Notes under the pieces: generated by a model
Database searches by the model: none
Seen by the model: only the letters and a program-made list of their open reading frames with translations
What the model was told of the DNA's origin: nothing
Translations under genes and position numbers: made by a program
NCBI RefSeq assembly: GCF_028502605.1
Contig: NC_079235.1
Location: 4,526,001 to 4,590,000, forward strand
Direction of reading: 5' to 3'
Length of the DNA stretch: 64,000 nucleotides
Source: Trichoderma breve
Taxonomy: Eukaryota > Ascomycota > Sordariomycetes > Hypocreales > Hypocreaceae
Shown here: one piece after another, positions 22,563 to 32,051 of the stretch
Layout of the letters: the number at the start of each line of letters is the position of its first letter
How positions within the stretch are numbered: the stretch's first letter is position 1

Positions 22563-23453
22563 CTAAAAACGGTGCTCATTGGAGTTTAGCCAATCTCCAT
22601 CGTGAGACAATATAACTTCCACATTAATATAATTCTTTAGCTCCCGGACGCGTTGTATATGTATGATCGCTTCGTTTTTGTCAATGTGAGCGCACTTGAA
22701 ACCTCCAGTGTCATCGTCCCAGTAGTCAGCTATTTGTTTCGTGCCATCAAGTAATCTCCGATCATGGGCTGTGTCACCCGCTAAATAGACCCAGCGATCA
22801 AACTCAATCCTGAGAAGTGCATTGATATGCCCTGGGCAGTGGCCAGGAGCAAGAACGATGAGCAGAGAGCCGTCATGAAAGTAATCATATGTTTTGGGAA
22901 ACGGTCCAAAGGCGACCCATGAACTACTATCGGCCGATGGTAGGTTCAATATGCGACCCTTGGTGATCAGGTTAGAATCGTAATGAGAATTCGGGTTCTC
23001 GGGATATGCCCCCGGGCCTTTGATAAGATCACTTGCTCCAGGCCCAAGAACAAAGGATGTCTGGGATCCCATCCTGGATGGATCTCCAACATGATCGTAG
23101 TGTAAATGCGAGAAGATGACAGAGTCCACATCGGATTGAGGATCTATTTGCATTTTCCCAAGACTATCATAAATGTCCTCTGGAACCTCGGCCTTGACAG
23201 TTGTCTGCATACGACGGAAAACAGCTGGAGTGTAGCTTTCAACGTCTTTCCGGAGTCCCATATCGAATAGGACTTTTTTCTTCAAATTATGGTTTTCTAT
23301 CAACCAAGCCATGCAAGGAACGCGGCGGACTTCATCGGTATTCGCTCCTTGTACAAAAAACCGCATTGGAAGATGCAGAAATCCACCCTCAAGTCTGTGC
23401 AGACTTACAACAGACGGCGCAACTAGCTGATCGTGACTATCTGCCGTCGCCAT
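22563..23453 (-). CDS. Metallo-beta-lactamase-fold lactonase/lactamase, 296 aa
   Basis: Dizinc hydrolase of the N-acyl-homoserine/gamma-lactonase group (AiiA/AttM type). The metal motif SHLHYDH gives His116, His118, Asp120 and His121. GHCPGH (205-209), LAGDTAHD (Asp227) and ILSHDGDW near the C-terminus supply the remaining ligands. Such enzymes open gamma-lactones or, in Fusarium MBL1 (FDB1 locus), the benzoxazolinone ring. No signal peptide, so intracellular. Single exon, start ATG at 23453. It is divergent from the ALDH with 418 bp between start codons, the same pairing (lactonase plus succinate-semialdehyde dehydrogenase) as the bacterial attKLM operon for gamma-butyrolactone use. Fold and metal site are firm; the substrate is inferred. 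Confidence 0.87.
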   Translation of the reverse strand: MATADSHDQLVAPSVVSLHRLEGGFLHLPMRFFVQGANTDEVRRVPCMAWLIENHNLKKKVLFDMGLRKDVESYTPAVFRRMQTTVKAEVPEDIYDSLGKMQIDPQSDVDSVIFSHLHYDHVGDPSRMGSQTSFVLGPGASDLIKGPGAYPENPNSHYDSNLITKGRILNLPSADSSSWVAFGPFPKTYDYFHDGSLLIVLAPGHCPGHINALLRIEFDRWVYLAGDTAHDRRLLDGTKQIADYWDDDTGGFKCAHIDKNEAIIHIQRVRELKNYINVEVILSHDGDWLNSNEHRF

Positions 23454-23871
23454 GTTTGCTTCTAAATCGAAAATTGCACAGCGCTCTGTGAAGCTCGAAT
23501 ATGCCGTTGTTTAACGCAATGGGAGATATTTTACCGCTTATACAGCGAGCTCATAGCTGAGTAGAGCTTGGAAGTGGTCTCGGAGCGAGACTGTTCGAAG
23601 CGGGGTCAAGCTGTCGGCATTGGGTTGGCTGGTAGTTCTTTATATCGCCATACACTAACGGAGACTCACATTCCGAGCGCAAACAATACTTCATTTCTCC
23701 GGACTGCAAATTCCGTCTAAATATCCTGCTTCACTTTCTGCTCGTTTATTAAAATGCTTTACCCCACAGAGTACTATTACGCTGAGGTATCTTACATATT
23801 TTAACCACCCAGACGCACTCAACACGCTGGCATTCCACACAGGACTCATTAGTTAATCATCACCACCAATT
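23454..23871. promoter_or_regulatory. Divergent promoter: lactonase / aldehyde dehydrogenase
   Basis: 418 bp between divergent ATGs, implying joint control. A CGG-N10-CCG element lies at 23700-23715, which could be a C6-regulator site. It is a single occurrence, so the support is weak. Confidence 0.35.
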
Positions 23872-25523
23872 ATGGCTTTCACGTCGGGATCAAACGTACT
23901 GTTGAAAAACATCCCATATCAAGTGAGAATTAATCTGCTGAGATTGGCTTTCATTTAATATGGTTGTTAACCAAAAATACGTAACAGTTCAAGGATGTGT
24001 CCCTACTTGATAACAGAGCCTACATTGAAGGTAAATGGTTGCCGGCCGAGTCCGGAGCTACTTTTCCAGTCTTTGGTCAGTTCACGTACCCATCTGTAAC
24101 TCTTCGAAGCTAAAATAATCTCGGCACATAAATAGATCCTGAAGACAACGTGGTCATCTTTCGCGTTGCCAATCTTACCGGTGTGGAGGTTCATAAAGCT
24201 ATTGATGCGGCGCAAACTGCCTTTCTCACCTATAAAGAGTTTAGTCATCGGAAGCGAAGGCAACTTTTACATCAATGGATTACCGTTGTAAAGGAAAACC
24301 GAGACGATTTGGCTGCCATCTGCACACTCGAATTGGGCAAACCGATCACCGAGTCATACGTCACTGTTGACTATGGCCTGAGCTTCTTGGAGTGGTTTGA
24401 GGGGGAGATTGAAGAATTTTTACAACTCGAGAGCCCCAGGGAGTGGTGGCTGCCATTACGCCTTGGAATTCCCCTATAGCCATGATCCTACGCAAGGTTG
24501 GGGCCGCCATTGCGGCTGGTTGTACTGTCGTGCTCAAGCCAGCTCCGGAGACCCCAATGTGTGCCATTGCTATTGCAAAGCTCTTCGAACGCGTTGGTTA
24601 TCCAGCTGGTACTCTCAATATTGTCACGGGGGATGCCGCTTCCTCACCCTCCATAGGTAATGAATTGTGTCGTAATAAGCTGGTTCGTCACCTAAGCTTC
24701 ACAGGCTCTACTGCCGTGGGAAAATTTCTCAACGGAGAATGTGGGAAATCGTTGAAGAAAACCAGCATGGAGCTTGGAGGCAACGCACCATTCATCGTGT
24801 TTGAAGACGCCGACATCCAGAAAGCGGTTGACGGTTAGTACCAAGCAAACGCAGACACTCGTTTATAACACTCTGACTAACCAGTTGGCAGGTCTGATTT
24901 CATCCAAGTTCAGATCTTCGGGACAGACGTGCGTATGCGTGAACCGCGTCTTTGTGCACCGCTCCATCATGAGCGAATTCGCAGAAAAGCTAAACGCGAC
25001 GCAGCAGAAGACCTTTGTTTATGGTTCGGTCTGGGATCCGAAGGTGAATTTTGGGCCACTGTATTCGTCCAGAGGACTTGAAAAGGTCCAGAAGCATTTG
25101 GAAGATGCGCTCGCAAATGGAGCGACGGTCTTTGACAAAACTTCCAATACGGAAAACCAAGGGCCAAATTTTTTCCCTCCAACAATTCTACTAGACTGTA
25201 ACGCAGAGACGATGCGATTCGGTAGCGAGGAGACATTTGGCCCATTGGCTCCATTGGTTCCGTTTGACAGCGAAGAAGAAGTCTTGAGACTGGCAAACAC
25301 GTACGAAAGCGGGCTGGCCTCATACTTTTACACTGAGAATATATCGAGACTTTGGCGTGTAGCTGAGGCTCTGGACACAGGCATGGTCGGAGTACGCGTG
25401 GGGCTTGTCAGTGCCTGCGAACAACCATTTGGAGGCGTCAAGGAGAGCGGCATTGGCCGAGAAGGATCCAAATTTGGCGTTGAAGATTACACTAACGTGA
25501 AGAGCATCACAGTAGGAATATGA
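23872..25523 (+). pseudogene. Aldehyde dehydrogenase (succinate-semialdehyde dehydrogenase-like), frameshifted
   Basis: NAD(P)-dependent aldehyde dehydrogenase of the GabD/SSADH type, cytosolic, in exons 23872-23922, 23988-24075, 24136-24833 and 24892-25523. All introns are GT-AG. The catalytic parts are present: [21 protein letters not shown] (general base Glu), SSGQTCVCVNR (nucleophile Cys), ETFGPLAPL, and the ending PFGGVKESGIGREGSKFGVEDY. Within exon 3 the reading frame changes near 24411-24430. Upstream the frame reads [10 protein letters not shown] and downstream (codons offset by two bases) it reads [19 protein letters not shown]. About 15 residues of the usual RIYGDTIP-type loop are also missing, so one deletion of 3n+1 bases would explain both. 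I find no GT-AG intron that repairs it. Either a real null allele or an assembly error. Confidence 0.78.
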
Positions 25524-26340
25524 CGTGGTAGCCACAATGAAGAAAGCAAACACGTCACCAACTTGTATATATTATGTACCATGGCCGCATAGGGCTTCAT
25601 GTAATATTATGCAATAGAAAAACTTGGTGAGGCTGTTAGCTGGATCTAGCGTCACCTTGACTGTATCACCACTATGCTTCTCTTCGCAAGTTGCTAGCCA
25701 ATATTGTAAAGATTCAACCATCCTTTGCTTATCGAATGTCATATACACCTCATGATGCAGCAAAAGAACTAGGCATGGTGACCGACGACGTCCATGGCAC
25801 GAGCTCGTCATAAGCATGAAGTTAGGTGATCAGCGATCGAACAAAATCACCGAGGCTATGTGCTAATCCTTCAGTTTAAGCCTTGATGCTAGGCAGTCTT
25901 CCTCCGGTTGAATAAAATGCAATCCTTCCGATTGGGGCGGTGTACCAATTATACTAGAGGGCGTGTTCATCTTGGCCCACGTAACAAGCGGCATAAGGCT
26001 TCAATCCCATCAACTGGAGTTTGACATCAATTACAGCGGCACATCGGGCTATATCAAGTTAGCCCAGGTTCATCAAAGGATCGCCCCACCCCATGGGATG
26101 GCTTCAAATCAATACTTGGATGTTTGTAGCCTTAGCGCGTCATACGTCTAAATTAAGCACAAGGAGATTTGGGGATGATGCAGCGCCATGAGAGTCTGGT
26201 ATTGTGAGGTATTGATGCGTCGCGCATACATCGTGTAAATATGATACTTATTTGTATATATATAGGGTCCTTTTCTCCTGAGTTCTATACTGGTAGCTAA
26301 TAAGACATTAACACTTACATCTTTGCCTTAGATCTTCAAT
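25524..26340. other. Intergenic, promoter of beta-lactamase-like gene
   Basis: About 820 bp. It has 81- and 62-codon frames with no features. A TATATATATA box at 26255-26264 is about 80 bp before the next ATG. Nothing else supported. Confidence 0.45.
26255..26264 (+). promoter_or_regulatory. TATA box of beta-lactamase-like gene
   Basis: Uninterrupted TATATATATA, 77 bp before the ATG at 26341 and followed by a pyrimidine-rich stretch. Position and sequence fit a core promoter. Confidence 0.45.
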
Positions 26341-28155
26341 ATGCATTTCACTTGCAGTATTGTCATCTTTCTTCACGCGTTTTGGCTAACGCCAATATTT
26401 GCGGACACCTTGGGACCAAGCTATCCAATGCCAATTGATCTTACTAGTCGTCATAGTCTCGTTGCCGCTAGCTTCACAAACCTCACCTCAACTCTGGACA
26501 CGTACCTCAAGGATGGCAAATGGAAAACGCTTCCCAAGCCATTGTCAAGCATAACCAACCTTACCTTCTCACTCGGATTATTCTCGCTTCACGATCCTGC
26601 AGCCACGAAATTACAGTACCATTATACAGCTCCGGAAATTGCAAGCGCCCCCAATGGTACCCACAAAGTTGATGCGAATACCATCTACCGCGTTGCAAGC
26701 GTCACCAAGGTCCTCACAGTTCTTACAGGCTTACTTGAGCTGAATGATAGTGACTGGAATCGCCCTCTTACAGAGATTCTATCTCCTCTTAAGGAGTTTT
26801 CCAAGAAAAAGAATGGGGATAAAGATCCTGTATACACTGCGGAATGGGATAAGGTCACTCCAAATGCTCTTGCAGCTCAGATTGCGGGCGTCCCGCGAGA
26901 TGGATTCCCGGACACAAGTGATCTCGCATTTCAAGCATTCATTCAGTCATTAGCCGGAGTGCCTCTGAACCCAGATCCGGTGAAGTTGGGTCTCCCACCA
27001 ATCAGTCGGAATAACACGTTTGTATATTCACCGTGTTTGTTCTCAAATGCATCAAGTTGTCCACCTGTTCCATACATAGAGAGCAGCGAGGCAAGAGCAC
27101 CAAGCTTTTTACCCTACACAACGCCTGGATATGCCAATAATGGATTCTCTCTTCTGGGCCTCGCCATTGAGAATATTACTGGAAAGAGTTTTGAGAAAAT
27201 GTTCGATGAAGACATTTTTGAGCCTCTCGATATGGCATCCTCCAGCGCCGTCACTCCTCCCAAGTCCGAGTGGCATCGATCTGTGATTCCCGGCGACATC
27301 AGTAACTTTGACGTTGAATCTGGGGTTTATATCACTTCAGGTGCCGTTCTGTCAACTATCAATGATATGGCGAAATTCGGCGTTGGTATTCTAAATTCCA
27401 CTCTATTACCATCTGACCAGACTCGTCGGTGGCTGAAACCCTTCTCACATACCGCCGATCTGAGGCAATCTGTTGGCCGCCCATGGGAAATTCACCGCTA
27501 TACTCATCCATCAGGAGTTATCACAGACCTCTACACAAAATCCGGGGACTCTGGTGATTACAGTGCCTACTTCGTCCTCCTGCCAGACTATGATGCGGGC
27601 TTCACTATCCTTTCCTCTAGCTCACAAATCACGCGATTCTTAACCCTGTCTGCACTTATGGATATTATAATTAACTCGTTGATCCCATCTCTTGCAGCGC
27701 AGGCGGCCGCCGAGGCCGAGCATCGATTTGCAGGTTTCTACTACTCTGAGGACTGCAGCTTGAACTCCTCCCTTACTCTGACTGTCAACCAAAGCACAAC
27801 TGCAGCGCCTGGTCTTGTGATCTCATCTTGGATTAGTAATGGAACAGATGTTCTCGAATCACTTACTCCCACCACAGGTCCAGGTCCTTGGCGACTCCTA
27901 CCTTCCATTTCAGACTCTGCACACGGAAAGGTGGCCTTCCGATTTGTTACCGATCTCGATGCGCCCAAGATCAGCCCAGCAACAGAGAACAAACTCTTCA
28001 CAGATTTTCCTTTGGCAGATTGGGTGGGTGTTGATTCTACTGCATATGGCGGAATAGCAACGACTCTGTTTATTTTCGATGTGGCGAAAGATGGCACTGT
28101 GAATGCAGTGAGTCCGTCTGCCCTTCGAGTGAAATTGACGAAGGAGCGTAAGTAG
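26341..28155 (+). CDS. Secreted serine beta-lactamase-like (AmpC/LACTB family) protein, 604 aa
   Basis: Serine hydrolase of the beta-lactamase/DD-peptidase fold, with a signal peptide (MHFTCSIVIFLHAFWL to about residue 21) and many N-x-S/T sequons, so probably secreted and glycosylated. The active-site Ser-x-x-Lys is S120-V-T-K123 in RVASVTK; the Tyr-x-Asn is Y264-A-N in TPGYANNG. The C-terminal 120 residues form an extra domain, as in other fungal members of this group. Fungal relatives act as esterases, lactonases or amidases of small molecules rather than on peptidoglycan, so hydrolysis of an exogenous lactone, ester or lactam fits the neighbouring genes. Single exon, ATG at 26341. Downstream MFS permease is co-directional, 870 bp away. 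Substrate unknown. Confidence 0.85.
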   Translation: MHFTCSIVIFLHAFWLTPIFADTLGPSYPMPIDLTSRHSLVAASFTNLTSTLDTYLKDGKWKTLPKPLSSITNLTFSLGLFSLHDPAATKLQYHYTAPEIASAPNGTHKVDANTIYRVASVTKVLTVLTGLLELNDSDWNRPLTEILSPLKEFSKKKNGDKDPVYTAEWDKVTPNALAAQIAGVPRDGFPDTSDLAFQAFIQSLAGVPLNPDPVKLGLPPISRNNTFVYSPCLFSNASSCPPVPYIESSEARAPSFLPYTTPGYANNGFSLLGLAIENITGKSFEKMFDEDIFEPLDMASSSAVTPPKSEWHRSVIPGDISNFDVESGVYITSGAVLSTINDMAKFGVGILNSTLLPSDQTRRWLKPFSHTADLRQSVGRPWEIHRYTHPSGVITDLYTKSGDSGDYSAYFVLLPDYDAGFTILSSSSQITRFLTLSALMDIIINSLIPSLAAQAAAEAEHRFAGFYYSEDCSLNSSLTLTVNQSTTAAPGLVISSWISNGTDVLESLTPTTGPGPWRLLPSISDSAHGKVAFRFVTDLDAPKISPATENKLFTDFPLADWVGVDSTAYGGIATTLFIFDVAKDGTVNAVSPSALRVKLTKERK

Positions 28156-29028
28156 CGTCAAGTGCATACATATTCTCGAGGTTACACATTATTGTTTAAT
28201 GTCATCCACAGAGCTGATAGGGGAAGAGGTTTATTCGTCACGTTTTATCACATATAGAAGCAGTTACACACGAAATATCATTGCAGTATTAGATTGACAG
28301 TCGCATCGTGTGTCGGCTTCATCGTTAACGTACGATTAATCAAGATCATGAACAGTTACACAAATCAAGTGTGAAGAGTGCAAGATACAAATGACAGATG
28401 CATAGATGTAGAAAGAGGAGGGAAGGGTGTTCTATTAATATCCGTGTAATTGTTCGGTTTAGGCATGTGACCCCCGAAGCCTGCGGCAGACTTGAACAGT
28501 TATTTCGGTGCCGATGCGAATGGGATGAATCAGATTTGTGTTTTTGGTCCAGTAATAAACATTAATTGCGTATGCGCCCCCGTGGAAAATTTAGCGAGTA
28601 CAAAATATCATGAGCCGATGATTATAAGTAGACTCAATTGCCAATACTATTGATTGAATCATGATTGTCCGGGATACCGATCAGTAAGAATGTGTGAAGA
28701 TTTTATAAGAACCAGGACATGGTTTGATAGGCCATTCAGATATGGGCGGGGTGTCTTCCCCACGATGGCGTGCTGGCTCGAAGTTTGACGCGATCTTGGC
28801 CCGGAATCACGAAAATCATACTGCATAACTAAGAGATTGTATAATACAATGTGAGAAATTAGGGCCCAATAAAGATAAAGCATATGACAAAATATATGAT
28901 GACGCCCAGGGCTTTATCGCTCCTATATATAAGACTAAGTGTTTACGGCTTATCACACAGAAGAAACAACATATCGTTGAAGAGACTCGATACATCCATT
29001 GCCACTAATTTTTCCAAGATCATTTGAA
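28156..29028. other. Intergenic, promoter of MFS permease 2
   Basis: About 870 bp, AT-rich, no gene seen. A TATATATAA box at 28924-28932 is about 97 bp before the MFS ATG. A 74-codon minus-strand frame (28659-28883) lacks features. Confidence 0.45.
28924..28932 (+). promoter_or_regulatory. TATA box of MFS permease 2
   Basis: TATATATAA 97 bp upstream of the ATG at 29029, in the right place for a core promoter of a tightly regulated gene. Confidence 0.4.
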
Positions 29029-30805
29029 ATGAGTGATGCGAAAGAACAATCGCATGATCAAAATGCAGAAACCGAAATTACAGATATAGAAGATGGGGTT
29101 AACGAAAGAGCCTTACTGCGCAAGCTGGATTGGAGGCTTCTACCAGCGGTTGGCGTCTTATATCTTCTCTCATTTTTGGATCGTAGCAACGGTATGACTA
29201 CACGAAGATAGCACTTCTACTTTACTAACAGAATATCAGTTGGAAACGCCCGTATAGAGGGCATGGTGAGCGACCTTCATATGAGTTCGGCATAACACTC
29301 CCCTCGCAGCTTTGGCACTTCTAACATTATCACAGCGGGGAACCAGTATCTTACAGGATTAACGGTTTATTTCATTGGCTATGTTCTCTTTGAGGTCTGC
29401 ACTAATCATATTGTGTTCCAGTAAAGCAAATATGTTAATGCGAAATTAGATTCCTTGCAATGTCATTCTTAAAAAAACAAGCCCTCGGTTATGGCTCCCA
29501 ACACTGACAATAGCGTGGGGTGTTGTTGCCACACTTCTGGGAGTAGTACAAAACCTCTCCGGCTTTCTTGTCGCGCGATTCTTTCTAGGTGTTACAGAAA
29601 GTGGACTTTTTCCGGGCGTTGTCTTCTATCTCTCAATGTGGTACAAGCGGAGAGAGCGACAGTATCGAATTTCTCTGTTTTTCAGCGCAGCGTCACTTGC
29701 AGGAGCATTTGGTGGCATATTAGCATATGTCAGTGATGTACAGCCTCATGGTAGCTACAGAATGAAGCTAACGAACTTCAAATCGGCAGGGAATTGGGAA
29801 AATGGCAGGCGTTGTTTGGAGCAATGGATGGCGATGGATTTTTATTCTTGTGCATCCCCCAACGTTTTTTAGGGTTATCTATGTGTATTAACATCGTCTT
29901 CTAGGAAGGGATTGCCACCGTCATCGTGGCCACTATAGCGTACTGGTTTATCGAGAATTATCCGGATACTGCAAAGTTCCTTACAAAGCCTGAGAGAGAA
30001 TTCATCCAGACTAGGCTGGCGGCGGACTGCGATGCAATGATCAAAGAAGAATTCACCTGGAGTGCTGTACTAGAAGCAGTGCGGGACCCAAACTGCTGGC
30101 TTTATAGCTTGGGCTTCCATACAATGAGCTTGCCACTTTATACGCTCTCTTTATTTCTGGTATTTCCTCAATTATGTTAAACCACTAAATGTTACTTATA
30201 CTGAGATGGGGATTTAGCCAACCATTATCAGCAACCTCGGATATACAGCAGCAAAGGCCCAGCTACTTACAATCCCCCCGTATGCACTGGCGTTTGTCAC
30301 AACAGTAGTAGTCGCTATTGCATCTGAGAAATTGGGGAAAAGGGCCGTTTTCCTTGCTGGTTCCTCGCTTACAGCGGCGATTGGATATATCATTTTGCTT
30401 GCAAACACTGATCCTGTTGCACGGCCGGGGGTGTCATACTTGGGCACATTCTTCGCGGCGGCAGGAATCTATCCATCAACCGCACTTGTCCTTTCTTGGC
30501 CTGCAATTAATGTGTCAGGACAAACTAAAAGAGCAATTGCAAATGCAATGCAAATTAGCATTGGGAATTTAGGAGCCGTAATGGGAACACAGCTTTATCG
30601 ATCCAACGATGGACCGAGATTTGTTGTCGGCCATTCAATGGCCCTAGCATATCTATGCGCAAATGCCATTGTGGCTACCTACATAGGCTGGCGACTAAGG
30701 GCTCAAAACAAGGCGAGGGAAGAAATCGCGCCGGAGATTCAGAACGTGGGTGAGGCGTTGGACTGGCAAGGAGACAAAGACCCTCGATGGAGATTCTCCT
30801 CTTAG
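29029..30805 (+). CDS. MFS permease, ACS/DAL5-like, 482 aa
   Basis: Second member of the allantoate-permease-type family in the cluster, split into seven exons: 29029-29191, 29240-29284, 29336-29394, 29450-29728, 29790-29849, 29905-30159 and 30218-30805. All joins are GT-AG and give a 1449-nt frame. Landmarks: RKLDWRLLPAVGVLYLLSFLDRSNVGNARIEG (helix 1 signature), RFFLGVTESGLFPGVVFYLSMW (helix 4), WSNGWRWIFILEG (helix 6) and FHTMSLPLYTLSLFLPTII (helix 7). Intron positions differ from those of the permease at 14259-16005, so the two are not a recent tandem copy. It should import an organic anion at the plasma membrane. The start at 29029 precedes a short acidic tail; an ATG at 28999 would add ten residues. 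Confidence 0.87.
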
Positions 30806-31190
30806 AGGCATTATAGATGAAGAACAAACTAAAGAATCTCCGTATCGGTATGGAGGGCACTGGCTGTCATTGGAGGTTTAATAGGATGCTCTATGAACTA
30901 AATTATGTCAAGATCAAAGCCAAAGCCATCATGTGCGCAATCTATAAGTGTGCCTGGATTTCTATTAAAGAGCATTACAAATTACATTCGTGACTTCAAT
31001 TGATAGATCGAGAAGGTTGTCTAGGTAATCATTCATCCAAAAGTCATTGGAAACGGGAATGTAGTCTATTGTCGCATGAAGGCCTATGTATCCTACGATG
31101 TAGGACAGAATACTCTATGCCACACCATTGGTCGCAGCTGACAGATCCCCAACATAAGAAAGGTATATTCGTAACGCAATACAAGATCAT
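30806..31190. other. Convergent intergenic region
   Basis: About 385 bp between the 3' ends of the permease and the S51 peptidase-like gene. No further features seen. Confidence 0.45.
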
Positions 31191-32051
31191 TTAAGAGGCA
31201 TGGACCACCTTGCGCAGCCCCAGATCATATACATCTCCTGCCCTCACGAAATAAAATAGTCCCGAAGGATCCGGAATTTGGTTCGCATCGCCGCCGTCTC
31301 GCGACCAGTATGTTCCATCGTAGATGATGGCATAGCTAGCACCGAAGATCTCCGCGGTGTTTTTGGATACGTGGACGGCCGTGTTCTCATTAATGGCAAT
31401 ACCAAGAATCCCAGGCTTGTATTTGAGAACATTGAGCATGTCGAAATGACGATTCCGTACGAGAACATGCTGGTCGATGGCCACATTTTTCACATAAGCG
31501 AAGCCTTGCTGATGGTCCCCGATAATAAGACTGTTGCTCTTTGTATCGCCGCGCGCAAGGAAATCTCCTTGGATCGATGCTCCGGCAGAAGAACCTCCGA
31601 TGACGCCACCGGCATCTAGCACAGCACGGATCTTTTGTTCGGTGAGTGTTCCTGCATAAGCGTCAACCAAACGCCACTGGCGGCCGCCTCCAAACCAGAC
31701 ACCAGTGGCGTTTAGAAGTGGCTGAACAAATTCCTCGGTGTTTGCAACCTCAGGATCATAAGTATGCAGAACAGTAACGCTCTTAGATCCCAGTCGACGG
31801 AAATCATCCGCATTGGCGGCATTCTGATCATAGCTTGGATCGCCCTGGGCGGTTGGGATGACGACGATAGAGCTGTCATTGCCTCCAGCAAGATCAATGA
31901 CTTTCTGGAGAATAGCATCGTCCAGGGTGCCGCCGCCAACAATTACCAGGTTGCCATTCGCGGGGCCAACATATTGCGTCGAGTTATCAGTAGGCAATGC
32001 TGAAGCTGCCAGGGCCAACGCCAGGATAGACTGGACAATGAAGCGACCCAT
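31191..32051 (-). CDS. Secreted S51-family (cyanophycinase-like) protein, 286 aa
   Basis: Class I glutamine-amidotransferase-like fold of peptidase family S51. A signal peptide (MGRFIVQSILALALAASALP) is followed by the family core: NLVIVGGGTLDDAIL, VIPTAQGDP, and GVWFGGGRQWRLVDAYAGT. The nucleophile elbow is GGSSAGAS with Ser155, then DQHVLVRNRHFDMLNVL and a C-terminal KNTAEIFGASYAIIYDG. Bacterial cyanophycinase cleaves beta-linked aspartyl-arginine polymer, and dipeptidase E cleaves Asp dipeptides; the fungal secreted members are not characterised as far as I know. The frame is open to 32186, but the ATG at 32051 gives the clean signal peptide. Single exon. It could scavenge unusual amide-bonded nitrogen outside the cell (inference). 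Confidence 0.85.
   Translation of the reverse strand: MGRFIVQSILALALAASALPTDNSTQYVGPANGNLVIVGGGTLDDAILQKVIDLAGGNDSSIVVIPTAQGDPSYDQNAANADDFRRLGSKSVTVLHTYDPEVANTEEFVQPLLNATGVWFGGGRQWRLVDAYAGTLTEQKIRAVLDAGGVIGGSSAGASIQGDFLARGDTKSNSLIIGDHQQGFAYVKNVAIDQHVLVRNRHFDMLNVLKYKPGILGIAINENTAVHVSKNTAEIFGASYAIIYDGTYWSRDGGDANQIPDPSGLFYFVRAGDVYDLGLRKVVHAS

Noticed and set aside
24390..24445. An intron that would repair the ALDH frame
   Set aside because: No GT-AG pair of suitable length (2 mod 3) with a branch site was found between the two frames, and the flanking residues on both sides fit the enzyme.
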